64,000 nucleotides of DNA from Bacteroidota bacterium (GCA_016708845.1 JADJFB010000004.1:186001-250000); one strand, 5' to 3'. Positions 20,160 through 29,783 are shown, counted from the first letter of the stretch. Program-made: numbers and translations. The notes: generated from the letters alone by a model not told the origin.

Positions 20160-20710
20160 AAACTAACTCCCAAACTCACGCCAGCCCAAAACTGAAAATA
20201 GTTGGCGTGAAAGCCTTCTGCATCTTTACTCATAAAAATAGGAGTTAATCCTACTCTCACAAAAAAACCGTCATCCTGTTTTTGGTATCGGTAACCGCAG
20301 CGGGCAACTCCAAATACAATGTTTTCCCAAAAGTAATTGTCAATTTGGTTAGGTCTTTCGTTATATCTTCGCTGCATCGTTGCCCCAAGCCCTAATTCTA
20401 AATGATGAGGGTCTGTAAATAAGATAAAATTGTTTTCTAAAACATACTCTTGTTCTATATATATGCCATTAAAGTGTGGTGCAAAACCCAGTCGGACACT
20501 TAGCTTCAGTTTTTCTTTATAAAGATATATTCTGTCAAAATTTAAGGAATACAATCCTGCGTTTCCACCTAATTCAATAAACGCAGCATTTTTGGCAGGT
20601 TTTTTACTATAATCTCTCGCTTTCGGACCAGTATAATCGTCCTGAGCCTTTGATAATAAGCAACATAACACTAAAAGTGCGGAAAGCCATCTATTTTTTA
20701 AAGTAAACAC
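20156..20710 (-). CDS. Outer-membrane beta-barrel hypothetical protein
   Basis: 184 aa. A signal peptide (LSALLVLCCLLSKAQ) is followed by alternating strands with aromatic girdles (AAFIELGGNAGLYSLNFDRI; FFVRVGLTPIFM) and a C-terminal Phe (GVSLGVSF), so a small barrel of about eight strands is likely. The start codon is GTG; no in-frame ATG precedes the signal peptide. A possible TAAGTTTG -7 box lies at 20715-20722 (minus strand). Its stop overlaps the convergent dihydroorotase stop by 4 bp. Intact, unlike its neighbours to the left. Confidence 0.75.
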   Translation of the reverse strand: MFTLKNRWLSALLVLCCLLSKAQDDYTGPKARDYSKKPAKNAAFIELGGNAGLYSLNFDRIYLYKEKLKLSVRLGFAPHFNGIYIEQEYVLENNFILFTDPHHLELGLGATMQRRYNERPNQIDNYFWENIVFGVARCGYRYQKQDDGFFVRVGLTPIFMSKDAEGFHANYFQFWAGVSLGVSF

Positions 20711-20863
20711 TAGTCAAACTTACAAATTAAAACAAAACCATGCTTTATTAATTAAATGTTAAAATCTTAATAAGGTAAAAGTCTATCAAAGCACTATCTT
20801 TACCAAGTTTGTTTTTTTGTAACATATTGTTGTGTTCTAAATTTCAAACTCACTCACTTATCT

Positions 20864-23674
20864 ATGAAAGACACATCTATAAAATCCGTTTTAATTATTG
20901 GTTCCGGTCCTATTATTATTGGTCAAGCTTGCGAGTTTGATTATTCAGGTTCTCAGTCTGCAAAAAGTCTTCGCGAAGAAGGAATTGAAGTAACATTGAT
21001 CAATTCTAATCCTGCAACGATTATGACTGACAAAGTAACTGCAGACCACATTTACTTATTGCCGTTAGAAGTTAAGTCAATTATTAAAATATTAGAAGAA
21101 CGTAAAATTGATGCCGTATTGCCTACCATGGGCGGACAAACAGCCTTGAACCTTGCATTGAAGTGTGATGATATGGGCATTTGGAAAAAATACGGGGTAA
21201 AAATGATTGGTGTTGATATTGATGCTATCAAAGTTACAGAAGATAGAGATTTGTTCCGAATTCGTATGAACGAAATTGGAGTAAGTATGGCCCCATCAAA
21301 AATTGCCAAATCATTTTTAGAAGGAAAGTCTATTGCGCAAGAATTTGGATTTCCTTTAGTTATTCGTCCTTCGTTTACCCTTGGTGGAAGTGGTGGCTCG
21401 GTTGTTTATAAAAAAGAAGACTACGATCATTTATTAAATAGAGGGTTACAAACTTCGCCTATACACGAAGTATTAATAGATAAAGCAGTTTTAGGCTGGA
21501 AAGAATATGAATTAGAATTGTTACGTGATAAAAACGATAACGTAGCTATTATTTGTTCTATCGAAAACTTTGATCCAATGGGCGTGCATACAGGAGATAG
21601 TATTACTGTGGCACCGGCTCAAACATTAAGTGATAGTACGTATCAAAAAATGCGTACCATGGCAATTAAAATGATGCGCAGTATTGGTAATTTCTCTGGT
21701 GGCTGCAACGTGCAATTTGCAGTGAGTGATGATGAAAAAGAAGAAATCATTGCGATTGAAATTAATCCACGCGTATCTCGTTCATCAGCATTAGCAAGTA
21801 AAGCCACTGGTTATCCCATTGCACGTATTGCTAGTAAATTAGCTATTGGTTACACGTTAGATGAATTACAAAATCAAATCACTAAACAAACATCGGCTTA
21901 CTTTGAACCAACATTAGATTATGTGATTGTAAAAATACCTCGTTGGAATTTTGATAAATTTAAGGGTTGTAATCGCGAATTAGGTTTCCAAATGAAATCG
22001 GTTGGAGAGGTAATGGCGATTGGCCGTTCTTTTCAAGAAGCTTTGCAAAAAGCTTGTCAATCATTGGAAATTAAACGTAACGGTTTAGGAGCTGATGGAA
22101 AAGAAAATACGAATCAAGCTGAATTATTAGCAGGATTAGAGCGTCCAAGTTGGAATCGTTTGTTTATGATTTATGATGCTATGAAATTAGGCATCTCTAT
22201 TAAAACCATTCAAAAGTTAACACGTATTGATATGTGGTTCCTTGAGCAAATTGAACAAATGATTGCTTTAGAACATGAAGTATCAAAATACAGATTAGCT
22301 GATATCCCAAGAGACTTATTGTATGAGGTAAAACAAATGGGTTACGCTGATAGACAAGTAGCACATTTATTACGTTGTTTAGAAAGTGAAGTTTATAATA
22401 AGCGTAAGGAAATGAACATTAACCGTGTATTTAAAATGGTTGATACTTGTGCAGCTGAGTTCGAAGCAAAAACACCTTATTATTACTCAACGTTTGAAGA
22501 TGAAAACGAAAGTATTAGAACGGATAAAAAGAAAGTTATTATTTTAGGCTCTGGGCCTAACCGTATTGGGCAAGGTATTGAATTTGACTACAGTTGCGTA
22601 CACGGAGTTTTAGCAGCCAAAGAAATGGGTTATGAAACTATTATGATTAACTGTAACCCCGAAACCGTTAGTACAGATTTTAGTACGGCTGATAAATTAT
22701 ATTTCGAGCCAGTTTTCTGGGAACATATTTACGACATCATCTTACATGAAAAACCAGAAGGTGTTATTGTTCAATTAGGTGGACAAACAGCTTTAAAATT
22801 AGCAGAGAAATTAGAGCGTTACGGTATCAAAATAATTGGAACTGATTATAAATCATTGGATTTAGCGGAAGATAGAGGTAGATTCTCTAATCTTTTAAAA
22901 GAAAATAACATTCCATATCCAAAATTTGGAGTAATTACTGATGCAGAAGAAGCCATTACTTTATCTAAAGAATTAGGTTTCCCTTTATTAGTTCGTCCGA
23001 GTTATGTATTAGGTGGACAATCCATGAAGATTGTAATTAATGAAGAAGAGTTAGAACAACATGTGGTTAAATTATTACATGATTTACCTGGTAATCAAGT
23101 ATTGTTAGATCACTTTTTACAAAATGCGATTGAAGCAGAATCTGATTCTATTTGTGATGGAAAAGACGTTTACATTATTGGAATGATGGAACACATTGAG
23201 CCTGCAGGTATTCATAGTGGAGACAGTTATGCTGTTCTTCCTACCTTTGATTTATCAGAAAATGTGATTAAGCAAATGGAACAACATACCAAAACGATTG
23301 CTGTTGCTTTAAACACAGTTGGATTATTAAATATTCAGTTTGCTATAAAAGACGAGATCGTTTATATCATTGAAGCAAATCCTCGTGCCTCACGTACGGT
23401 TCCATTTATTGCTAAAGCATACGATGAACCCTATGTAAACTATGCAACCAAAGTAATGTTAGGCGCTAAAGTTAAAGATTTCACTTTTGCTCCTAAGAAA
23501 AAAGGATATGCGATAAAAATCCCAGTATTTAGTTATGAGAAGTTCCCTGAAATTCAAAAAGAATTAGGCCCAGAAATGAAATCAACGGGAGAAGCGATTT
23601 ACTTTATTGATGATTTGTATGATGAGTATTTCCAGAATATTTATAGCGAGAGAAATTTATATTTAAGTAAGTAA
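20864..23674 (+). CDS. carB: Carbamoyl-phosphate synthase large subunit
   Basis: 936 aa, intact. Two ATP-grasp halves are clear: the first with IGSGPIIIGQACEFDYSG and RPSFTLGGSGGSV, the second with LGSGPNRIGQGIEFDYSC and RPSYVLGGQSM. It uses glutamine-derived ammonia, bicarbonate and two ATP to make carbamoyl phosphate for pyrimidines and arginine. The protein ends about where the allosteric (MGS-like) domain of the 1073-residue E. coli enzyme begins, so the UMP/ornithine control domain is missing, as in many Bacteroidota. It follows dihydroorotase after one minus-strand gene, a loose pyrimidine cluster. Preceded by a 150-bp gap that must hold its promoter. Confidence 0.97.
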   Translation: MKDTSIKSVLIIGSGPIIIGQACEFDYSGSQSAKSLREEGIEVTLINSNPATIMTDKVTADHIYLLPLEVKSIIKILEERKIDAVLPTMGGQTALNLALKCDDMGIWKKYGVKMIGVDIDAIKVTEDRDLFRIRMNEIGVSMAPSKIAKSFLEGKSIAQEFGFPLVIRPSFTLGGSGGSVVYKKEDYDHLLNRGLQTSPIHEVLIDKAVLGWKEYELELLRDKNDNVAIICSIENFDPMGVHTGDSITVAPAQTLSDSTYQKMRTMAIKMMRSIGNFSGGCNVQFAVSDDEKEEIIAIEINPRVSRSSALASKATGYPIARIASKLAIGYTLDELQNQITKQTSAYFEPTLDYVIVKIPRWNFDKFKGCNRELGFQMKSVGEVMAIGRSFQEALQKACQSLEIKRNGLGADGKENTNQAELLAGLERPSWNRLFMIYDAMKLGISIKTIQKLTRIDMWFLEQIEQMIALEHEVSKYRLADIPRDLLYEVKQMGYADRQVAHLLRCLESEVYNKRKEMNINRVFKMVDTCAAEFEAKTPYYYSTFEDENESIRTDKKKVIILGSGPNRIGQGIEFDYSCVHGVLAAKEMGYETIMINCNPETVSTDFSTADKLYFEPVFWEHIYDIILHEKPEGVIVQLGGQTALKLAEKLERYGIKIIGTDYKSLDLAEDRGRFSNLLKENNIPYPKFGVITDAEEAITLSKELGFPLLVRPSYVLGGQSMKIVINEEELEQHVVKLLHDLPGNQVLLDHFLQNAIEAESDSICDGKDVYIIGMMEHIEPAGIHSGDSYAVLPTFDLSENVIKQMEQHTKTIAVALNTVGLLNIQFAIKDEIVYIIEANPRASRTVPFIAKAYDEPYVNYATKVMLGAKVKDFTFAPKKKGYAIKIPVFSYEKFPEIQKELGPEMKSTGEAIYFIDDLYDEYFQNIYSERNLYLSK

Positions 23675-23676
23675 TC

Positions 23677-24018
23677 TTAATTAAATATATAGAATAAGCC
23701 AATAAATATTCCAATTAAGCCAATGGATGTAAAACCATACATAACGGCGTTAAAGGAGGTATTACTGTAAAAGCAAATAACAGTAAGCACGAAGCCAATT
23801 AATAAAAGTAGACAACTAAAAAGTAAAATTTGCGTGCCTGTAGTTCTATTTTTGGCGTGGGTTATTTTTTTGAGTTGCGAAATAATTTCACTAGCTAATA
23901 GGTCGCTAGCTCCTTTTTTCATAAGAACATCACGTAAGTCTTCATAATTACGGTATTGATGCTGAAGCGATCTTGCTTGATCATAATACTTTTCGTAGTC
24001 TTCGTCTGTAGATTTCAT
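23677..24018 (-). CDS. Small hypothetical membrane protein
   Basis: 113 aa. The hydrophilic N-terminal half (EDYEKYYDQARSLQHQYRNY, then a KKGASDLLASEII helix) is followed by two membrane helices (GTQILLFSCLLLLIGFVLTV; GFTSIGLIGIFIGLFYIF). No named family. It lies tail to tail with carB, 2 bp apart, and its start is about 130 bp from the SRP RNA. Confidence 0.65.
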   Translation of the reverse strand: MKSTDEDYEKYYDQARSLQHQYRNYEDLRDVLMKKGASDLLASEIISQLKKITHAKNRTTGTQILLFSCLLLLIGFVLTVICFYSNTSFNAVMYGFTSIGLIGIFIGLFYIFN

Positions 24019-24143
24019 AGCTAGATGTTATTATTGTTTATTATTTCTACTAATACTTTGAAATACAAGTTACAATAATTTGCAATGATAAAAAACTGAT
24101 TTTTCGCAGTTTATTATATACCTAGTTTTTGGGCACAAAAAAA

Positions 24144-24238
24144 GGGTAAGCTACTTTCATCGCACCGCTCAACCATCTACCCTTGCTATGTTCCCATCCT
24201 GGGGGATTTGACAGGAGCTGGTCGTGAAAGACTTACCC
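24144..24238 (-). ncRNA. ffs: Signal recognition particle RNA (small type)
   Basis: The minus strand starts GGGTAAGTCTTTCACGAC and ends GTAGCTTACCC, so the ends pair. The apical part reads AGG-AUG-GGAA-CAU-AGCA: a GGAA tetraloop on a 3-bp stem, flanked by the AGG and AGCA strands of the internal loop bound by Ffh. This is domain IV of SRP RNA. A T run follows immediately (24137-24143 on the plus strand as A), which could end transcription. With Ffh it targets nascent membrane proteins. Confidence 0.88.
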
Positions 24239-24328
24239 GCGGCAAAAGTACCAAATTATTCCATATTTACCATAATTTTGATAAAATTTATATGTTAGTT
24301 ATATTTATGCTTTCATTAACCGCATTAT

Positions 24329-25288
24329 ATGAACATTTCAGTTGTCATTCCATTATTTAACGAGGAAGAATCGTTGCCAGAACTTCACGACTGGATTAAA
24401 CGTGTAATGGATGAAAACCAATTTTCTTACGAGATTTTATTTGTAGATGATGGTAGTAAAGACAAATCTTGGCAAGTAATTGAGTCGATTGCAGCTAAAA
24501 ACCGTTGCGTTAAGGCTATTAAGTTTCGCCGTAATTACGGCAAATCTCCTGGCTTACATGTTGGTTTTGAAGCAGCACAAGGTGACGTGGTGATTACTAT
24601 GGATGCCGATTTACAAGATTCTCCTGATGAAATACCTGAATTATATAAAATGATTGCTTCGGGCAATTATGATTTAGTGAGTGGCTGGAAACAAAAGCGC
24701 TATGATAATGCTTTTACTAAAAATATTCCTTCAAAATTATATAACTGGACTAATCGAAAAATATCTGGTATTAAATTACATGATATGAATTGCGGTTTAA
24801 AAGCCTATAAAAAAGAAGTAGTTAAAAGCATTGAGATTTATGGTGAGATGCACCGCTTCATTCCCGTATTAGCTAAAAACGCAGGTTTTTATAATATTGG
24901 CGAAAAGGTTGTGCAACACCAAGCTCGTAAATATGGCGTTAGTAAATTTGGATGGGATAGGTTTATCAATGGTTTTCTTGATTTATTGACCATTACCTTC
25001 TTATCTAAATTTGGAAAACGCCCCATGCACTTTTTTGGATTAATAGGAACTTTAATGTTTATGGTAGGATTTTGTGCCACACTTTATTTAGGTGCCGATA
25101 AATTTTACCATGCATTTATTATTCATGTTCCGGCTCGTTTATTAACTCAACGCCCCTCTTTCTTTATTGCTTTAACCTCTATGGTTTTAGGAACCATGTT
25201 GTTTTTAGCAGGATTTATTGGAGAATTAATTTTAAGAAATTCACCTGATAGAAATAATTATTTATTAGAAAAGAAAATTAATTTATAG
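24329..25288 (+). CDS. Family 2 glycosyltransferase with two C-terminal membrane helices
   Basis: 319 aa. The GT-A domain begins MNISVVIPLFNEEESLPELH and has the nucleotide-binding LFVDDGSKDKSW and the metal-binding MDADLQDSPDEIPEL. The acceptor side has DMNCGLKAYKKEVV. Two membrane helices (about 233-255 and 268-292) follow. This is the DPM1/GtrB-type arrangement: such enzymes charge a polyprenyl phosphate with a sugar on the cytosolic side. The sugar cannot be read from the sequence. The next gene starts 24 bp downstream. Confidence 0.88.
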   Translation: MNISVVIPLFNEEESLPELHDWIKRVMDENQFSYEILFVDDGSKDKSWQVIESIAAKNRCVKAIKFRRNYGKSPGLHVGFEAAQGDVVITMDADLQDSPDEIPELYKMIASGNYDLVSGWKQKRYDNAFTKNIPSKLYNWTNRKISGIKLHDMNCGLKAYKKEVVKSIEIYGEMHRFIPVLAKNAGFYNIGEKVVQHQARKYGVSKFGWDRFINGFLDLLTITFLSKFGKRPMHFFGLIGTLMFMVGFCATLYLGADKFYHAFIIHVPARLLTQRPSFFIALTSMVLGTMLFLAGFIGELILRNSPDRNNYLLEKKINL

Positions 25289-25312
25289 TTTCCTTCATAA
25301 TTTATAATTGAA

Positions 25313-25909
25313 ATGCAAGAAGAACAGCCTCGGAGAAAACCTCGCACACCTTTATCTACCGAAGAGTTGTTTTATGTAAAGCAAATTAAGCTTCTAAAAG
25401 AACTCAAGCGCATTGAAGATTTAAAAAAGACTACTTTTTATAAAATATTCAATCGTATTAATATTGCCTTGGTTGCTTTTTTATCTTATTGTTTATTGAG
25501 TATTTTAATTTGCTGTCATTGGCAAAAAAATTATGTATCAAGTATTAGTTGTTCTTATGGAGAGTTTAACCGTAGTGTAAATGCACGCACCATAACAGAA
25601 TTACAAATTACAGCCATCGATGGATTAGTGGTGCCAATTAAAACGAGTGAGATATATCAATTGCCAAAACGTTTTGAAGGGTTTTATGTAGGACGAGATT
25701 TATTATTCAATAAAATCATTAAGGTAAAATTGGGCTTTGATGATAGAACTTTTTGGCACATTTATACTTACCCTTCTTTCATCGTGATAGTATTTGCCTT
25801 ATGTTTAGGCTTTTTTATTTATAAAGTAAATAAGCATTTAAGCGTTAATGGATTATTAACGGTATTTGGTTTGTTTTTTTTAGCTAGTTTGTATTTTGTG
25901 ATGATATAG
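25313..25909 (+). CDS. Hypothetical membrane protein
   Basis: 198 aa. A basic cytosolic N-terminus (EEQPRRKPRTPLSTEELFYV) leads to a membrane helix (IALVAFLSYCLLSILICC), a beta-rich loop of about 80 residues and two further helices near 145-190. No family recognised. It probably shares a transcript with the glycosyltransferase. Its 3' end overlaps the convergent MATE gene by 26 bp. Confidence 0.65.
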   Translation: MQEEQPRRKPRTPLSTEELFYVKQIKLLKELKRIEDLKKTTFYKIFNRINIALVAFLSYCLLSILICCHWQKNYVSSISCSYGEFNRSVNARTITELQITAIDGLVVPIKTSEIYQLPKRFEGFYVGRDLLFNKIIKVKLGFDDRTFWHIYTYPSFIVIVFALCLGFFIYKVNKHLSVNGLLTVFGLFFLASLYFVMI

Positions 25910-27251
25910 ATTTTAATCTAATCAAATTACGAATTCTTATAGATAAAGCTATTGCCACAAATCCTAAACCAATACTCAGGGCTAGCCAAACTCCATAAAC
26001 TTTGTAGTTCATCATAAAACCAAATACATAACATAGTGGTAATGCAATAATCCAATAACCTATAAAAGCAATATAGGTAGGATATTTATAATCTTCTAAG
26101 CCACGTAATGCGCCAATTGCAACCACTTGAGTCCCATCAAATAATTGAAATAAGGCGGCGAATAACAATAATTTTGAAGCTATTAAAATAATTTCTGCAT
26201 CGTTACTAAATACAATTGGCAAAACGGTATTAAAACAAATAAATACAAGCGCCATAAAACCCATGGTTACAATCACTAATTTATAGGATGTTTTGATGGC
26301 TAATTTCAAATTGGTTAAATCATGTTTTGCATAATAATTCCCAACTCTAATAGTGGTAGCGCTTCCAATACCGCTGGCAAACATATATGTAAATGCCGCC
26401 ATGCTTAATGCAATGCCATGCGCATCAATTTGTTCTTTACCAAATACACCGGCCAATAAACCAGCAATAGCAAAGGCGGCTACCTCAAAAGTAAATTGTA
26501 AGGCTGAAGCTAAGCCATCTTTAAACAATGGCCAAAAATGTTGAGCATTTATTTTGGCTTCTTGATAATATTTTGCAAAAGAGTTTACGGAGTTATGTTT
26601 GAATACAAAGATTAAGAACCCAATTCCCATAAATACACGAGCAATAAAGGTTGCCCAGCAAGAACCCATATAGCCTAATTCAGGCAAGCCGCAATACCCA
26701 TAAATCAATAAATAATTTAAAATGATATTTAGTATGTTGCCAATTACACTGATATACATAGCAGCTTTGGTGTTGCTAAGGCCTTCGGTATATTGTTTGC
26801 ACACAAAAAATAGTGCCACTGGAATAATCGAAAAGATTAATACATCAAAAAATGGAATGGCCAAAACTACCACATCTTCTGGTTGCTGCATGTAAGCTAG
26901 TAACGGTGACGAAAAAAATAAAATGATAAATAACAAAACAGCTACTACCATATTGATAAATAAAGAGTTTTTAAATAGGGAGGCTTTCTCTTTTTCGTTT
27001 TGATTGACGTGAGCGTCAGTAACTGCAGGTGTTAATACGTAGCTCATCCCAATACTAAATACGAGTAGGATAACGAATAAATTATTCGATAAAATTCCTG
27101 CGGCCTGTTCGGTTTTTCCTAATTTCCCCAAAAAAATATTATCTACCATCCCAGTGATTATATGCCCAATTTGGGTCATTACCAAAGGAATTGACAAAGA
27201 AATGGTGTCTTTAAGATGCGTATTTTTAAGCGAATTGTTCACGGGCTGCAA
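25884..27251 (-). CDS. MATE-family efflux transporter
   Basis: 455 aa, about 12 membrane helices in two MatE halves. The start has LSIPLVMTQIGHIITGMVDN (the conserved helix-1 segment of MATE proteins) with FLGKLGKTEQAAG. It would export drugs or cationic compounds in exchange for sodium or protons. A NorM-type role is usual in this group but the substrate cannot be told. It is divergent from the thioesterase gene, with about 80 bp between. Confidence 0.92.
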   Translation of the reverse strand: MQPVNNSLKNTHLKDTISLSIPLVMTQIGHIITGMVDNIFLGKLGKTEQAAGILSNNLFVILLVFSIGMSYVLTPAVTDAHVNQNEKEKASLFKNSLFINMVVAVLLFIILFFSSPLLAYMQQPEDVVVLAIPFFDVLIFSIIPVALFFVCKQYTEGLSNTKAAMYISVIGNILNIILNYLLIYGYCGLPELGYMGSCWATFIARVFMGIGFLIFVFKHNSVNSFAKYYQEAKINAQHFWPLFKDGLASALQFTFEVAAFAIAGLLAGVFGKEQIDAHGIALSMAAFTYMFASGIGSATTIRVGNYYAKHDLTNLKLAIKTSYKLVIVTMGFMALVFICFNTVLPIVFSNDAEIILIASKLLLFAALFQLFDGTQVVAIGALRGLEDYKYPTYIAFIGYWIIALPLCYVFGFMMNYKVYGVWLALSIGLGFVAIALSIRIRNLIRLKSISSQNTN

Positions 27252-27328
27252 ATCTACTGATTTAATTGAGACTAATTTTAGATGAGTTTAATCCAATATT
27301 TTTAAATTTGATACATATTTTAAATCTT

Positions 27329-27880
27329 ATGGACGACATTTTCAAATCTGTTAGTTATTCTCAAACTACACTTACCGAATTAATGATACCATCTTACGCG
27401 AATTTTGGCGGGAAAATTCACGGCGGAATTTTGTTATCTCTTATGGATAAGGTTGCCTATGCCTGTGCTTCCAAACATGCAGGTAACTATTGTGTAACCG
27501 TTTCTGTGGATAATGTAGAGTTTTTGCAGCCAGTAGATGTTGGAGAAATGGTGTCGATGTTTGCCTCTGTAAACTATGTTGGAAACTCATCGCTGGTTAT
27601 AGGTATTAAAGTGATTGCCGAAGATTTTAAAATTGGAACCGTAAAACACACCAATACCTCTTATTTTACGATGGTGGCAAAGGATGAAAATGGTCATGTA
27701 ACTCAAGTGCCAGGCCTGATTTTAGAGAGTAAAGACGATGCTCGTCGTTTTTTAGAAGCCATAAAAAGAAAGGAATTAAAAAACACCTACAAAAAGGAGC
27801 TTCATAATGCTAAAACATTGCTTGAGGTAGATTCAAATAGACATCTTTTCGCAAAAGAACGCTGTAAAATTACATTTTAA
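27329..27880 (+). CDS. Hotdog-fold acyl-CoA thioesterase
   Basis: 183 aa from the ATG at 27329 (MDDIFKSVSYSQTTLTELM); a longer frame opens upstream but begins with a sequence unlike the family. The hotdog core has NFGGKIHGGILLSLMDKVAY, with the helix-start motif HGGxxLxxMD, and a second strand set SVDNVEFLQPVDVGEMV. It hydrolyses acyl-CoA in the cytosol. Residues 130-183 are a charged helical extension typical of the Acot/YciA branch. Intact. Confidence 0.88.
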   Translation: MDDIFKSVSYSQTTLTELMIPSYANFGGKIHGGILLSLMDKVAYACASKHAGNYCVTVSVDNVEFLQPVDVGEMVSMFASVNYVGNSSLVIGIKVIAEDFKIGTVKHTNTSYFTMVAKDENGHVTQVPGLILESKDDARRFLEAIKRKELKNTYKKELHNAKTLLEVDSNRHLFAKERCKITF

Positions 27881-27977
27881 GACTAGCTAAATCTGCTTTA
27901 TTTATAGGCTATATTTTACTTTTGCCCTATTTTCCTCATTAAATAGTTGTTATATTTGTGCTTTCAAAAAATAATTG

Positions 27978-28517
27978 ATGCAACGTGTTACTTTAAAAGA
28001 TAAAACCTTTGTTCCATACATTACTTCCGATAAAATTTCGGCAAGCGTAAAACAATTGGCTCAAAAAATAAATACCGATTTGGTAAATGATATGCCCTTG
28101 TTTTTAGTGGTATTAAATGGTTCATTTATGTTTGCTGCCGATTTATTAAAAGAGGTAACTATTCCTTGCGAAATTTCTTTTATAAAATTAGCATCGTATC
28201 ATGGCACAAGTAGTACTGGCACTGTTACTGAAATGATTGGTTTAACTGAAGAAATTAAAGGAAGAACCGTTGTTGTAGTGGAAGATATTGTAGATACTGG
28301 AGTAACTTTAGAAAAACTAGTGGCACTTTTAACGAAAAAAGAAGTGAAGCAAATTAAAGTAGCATCATTTTTATTAAAACCTGAAGCGTATAAAAAAGAT
28401 ATAGCAGTAGATTACGTGGGCATGGAAATTCCGAATGATTTTGTTGTCGGTTATGGCTTAGACTACGACGGATTAGGAAGAAATATGAAAGAAATTTTTG
28501 TACTTGAATCAAAATAA
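27978..28517 (+). CDS. hpt: Hypoxanthine phosphoribosyltransferase
   Basis: 179 aa from the ATG at 27978. The PRPP-binding loop is VVVVEDIVDTGVTLEKL (about 95-111). LVVLNGSFMFAADLLKEV holds the N-terminal active-site segment, and VGYGLDYDGLGRNMKEIFVL is the conserved end. It salvages hypoxanthine and guanine to IMP and GMP. A TATATTTG box lies at 27951-27958. The adenylate kinase gene follows 24 bp later, a purine pairing common in Bacteroidota. Confidence 0.94.
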   Translation: MQRVTLKDKTFVPYITSDKISASVKQLAQKINTDLVNDMPLFLVVLNGSFMFAADLLKEVTIPCEISFIKLASYHGTSSTGTVTEMIGLTEEIKGRTVVVVEDIVDTGVTLEKLVALLTKKEVKQIKVASFLLKPEAYKKDIAVDYVGMEIPNDFVVGYGLDYDGLGRNMKEIFVLESK

Positions 28518-28541
28518 TAAATAACAATAAAAACATCAACT

Positions 28542-29783
28542 ATGAGCAACATGTTAAACATCGTTTTATTTGGACCTCCAGGTGCTGGAAAAGGCACTCA
28601 ATCTGAGAAGTTAATTGAAAAATATGGTTTAGTGCATTTATCTACAGGTGATATTTTGCGTAGCGAAATTGCAAGAGGAACAGCTCTTGGTATGGAAGCA
28701 AAACAAATAATGGATCGTGGAGATTTAGTAAGTGATGACATTGTAATTGGAATGATTGAATCTAAGTTAGATGCAAACCCAAATGCAAATGGTTTTATTT
28801 TTGATGGCTTTCCTCGCACACAAGCTCAAGCTGTTGCTTTAGATGATTTGTTGCAAAAGAAAGGCACTGCTATCAGCGCTATGTTGGCTTTAGAAGTTGA
28901 TAACGAAGAATTAGTAAAACGTTTATTGTTACGTGGTAAAGATTCCGGACGACCTGATGATGCTAACGAAGATATTATTAGAAATCGTGTAAACGAATAC
29001 AACAACAAAACGTTGCCGTTAAAAAAATATTATTCAGAGCAAGCTAAATTCCATTCAATTAATGGAATTGGTTCCATCGAATCTATCTTTAATCAATTAA
29101 CGGAGCGTATCATTTTTGTGAATGCTGAAATTGAATTAACGATGTTAGAAAATGATATCGAACATTTAGATTTAACTATCAATGACTTTGAAGTAGCTAC
29201 TGAGATATCAAATGAATTGAAAAAAGATATTGAAGAAGTAAGAAATACAGAGCCTGTAAAAAAAGCAGTTCCGCCAACTAAAAAAGTGGAAACACCCAAG
29301 GTGGTTGTTAAAAAAGCAATAGCTAAAAAACCCGCAACTAAGAAAGCGACTACTAAACCTACAACAAAGAAAACCGTTAAGAAGGCAGTTGTGAAAAAAG
29401 CAGCTCCTAAGAAAACGGCTAAAAAAGTAGTGGCTAAAAAGACTGCTCCAAAGAAAAAGGTAGTAGCTAAGAAAGTTGCTCCGAAAAAGGTTGTAAAAAA
29501 AGCAGCGAAGAAAGTTGTTGCTAAAAAAATAACTCCAAAAAAAGTAGTTAAAAAATCTGTAAAGAAAGTGGTTGCTAAAAAAGCGGCTCCAAAAAAAGCA
29601 ATAAAGAAAGTTGTTGCTAAGAAAAAAGTTGCTCCAAAAAAGGCAGTGAAAAAGGTGGCTGCAAAAAAAGTAGTTGCTAAGAAGAAATCATCGCCTAAAA
29701 AAGTAGTAAAAAAAGTTGCTTCTAAAAGAGTAACTAAAAAGAAAAATAAGTACATAGTTATAAAGGAGCAAGATTTAAGATGA
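28542..29783 (+). CDS. adk: Adenylate kinase with histone-H1-like Lys/Ala tail
   Basis: 413 aa, about twice the normal length. Residues 1-190 are a complete short-lid adenylate kinase: P-loop GPPGAGKGT (11-19), LSTGDILR, FIFDGFPRTQAQA (85-97) and RGKDSGRPDDANEDIIRNRV. An acidic helical linker (about 193-235) follows, then from about 237 to 405 a tail of Lys, Ala, Val and Pro with repeats such as KKVVAKKAAPKK, ending KNKYIVIKEQDLR. No frameshift or start codon is needed to make the fusion: the frame is open throughout. The kinase interconverts ATP, AMP and ADP; the tail resembles bacterial histone H1-like DNA-binding tails. Its role is unknown. Confidence 0.95.
   Translation: MSNMLNIVLFGPPGAGKGTQSEKLIEKYGLVHLSTGDILRSEIARGTALGMEAKQIMDRGDLVSDDIVIGMIESKLDANPNANGFIFDGFPRTQAQAVALDDLLQKKGTAISAMLALEVDNEELVKRLLLRGKDSGRPDDANEDIIRNRVNEYNNKTLPLKKYYSEQAKFHSINGIGSIESIFNQLTERIIFVNAEIELTMLENDIEHLDLTINDFEVATEISNELKKDIEEVRNTEPVKKAVPPTKKVETPKVVVKKAIAKKPATKKATTKPTTKKTVKKAVVKKAAPKKTAKKVVAKKTAPKKKVVAKKVAPKKVVKKAAKKVVAKKITPKKVVKKSVKKVVAKKAAPKKAIKKVVAKKKVAPKKAVKKVAAKKVVAKKKSSPKKVVKKVASKRVTKKKNKYIVIKEQDLR

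Noticed and set aside
29093..29755. Long minus-strand open frame (220 codons) opposite the adk tail, rich in Phe and Thr
   Set aside because: It is the mirror of the AAG/GCT-rich Lys/Ala repeats; no start context, signal or family, and the plus strand is clearly coding.
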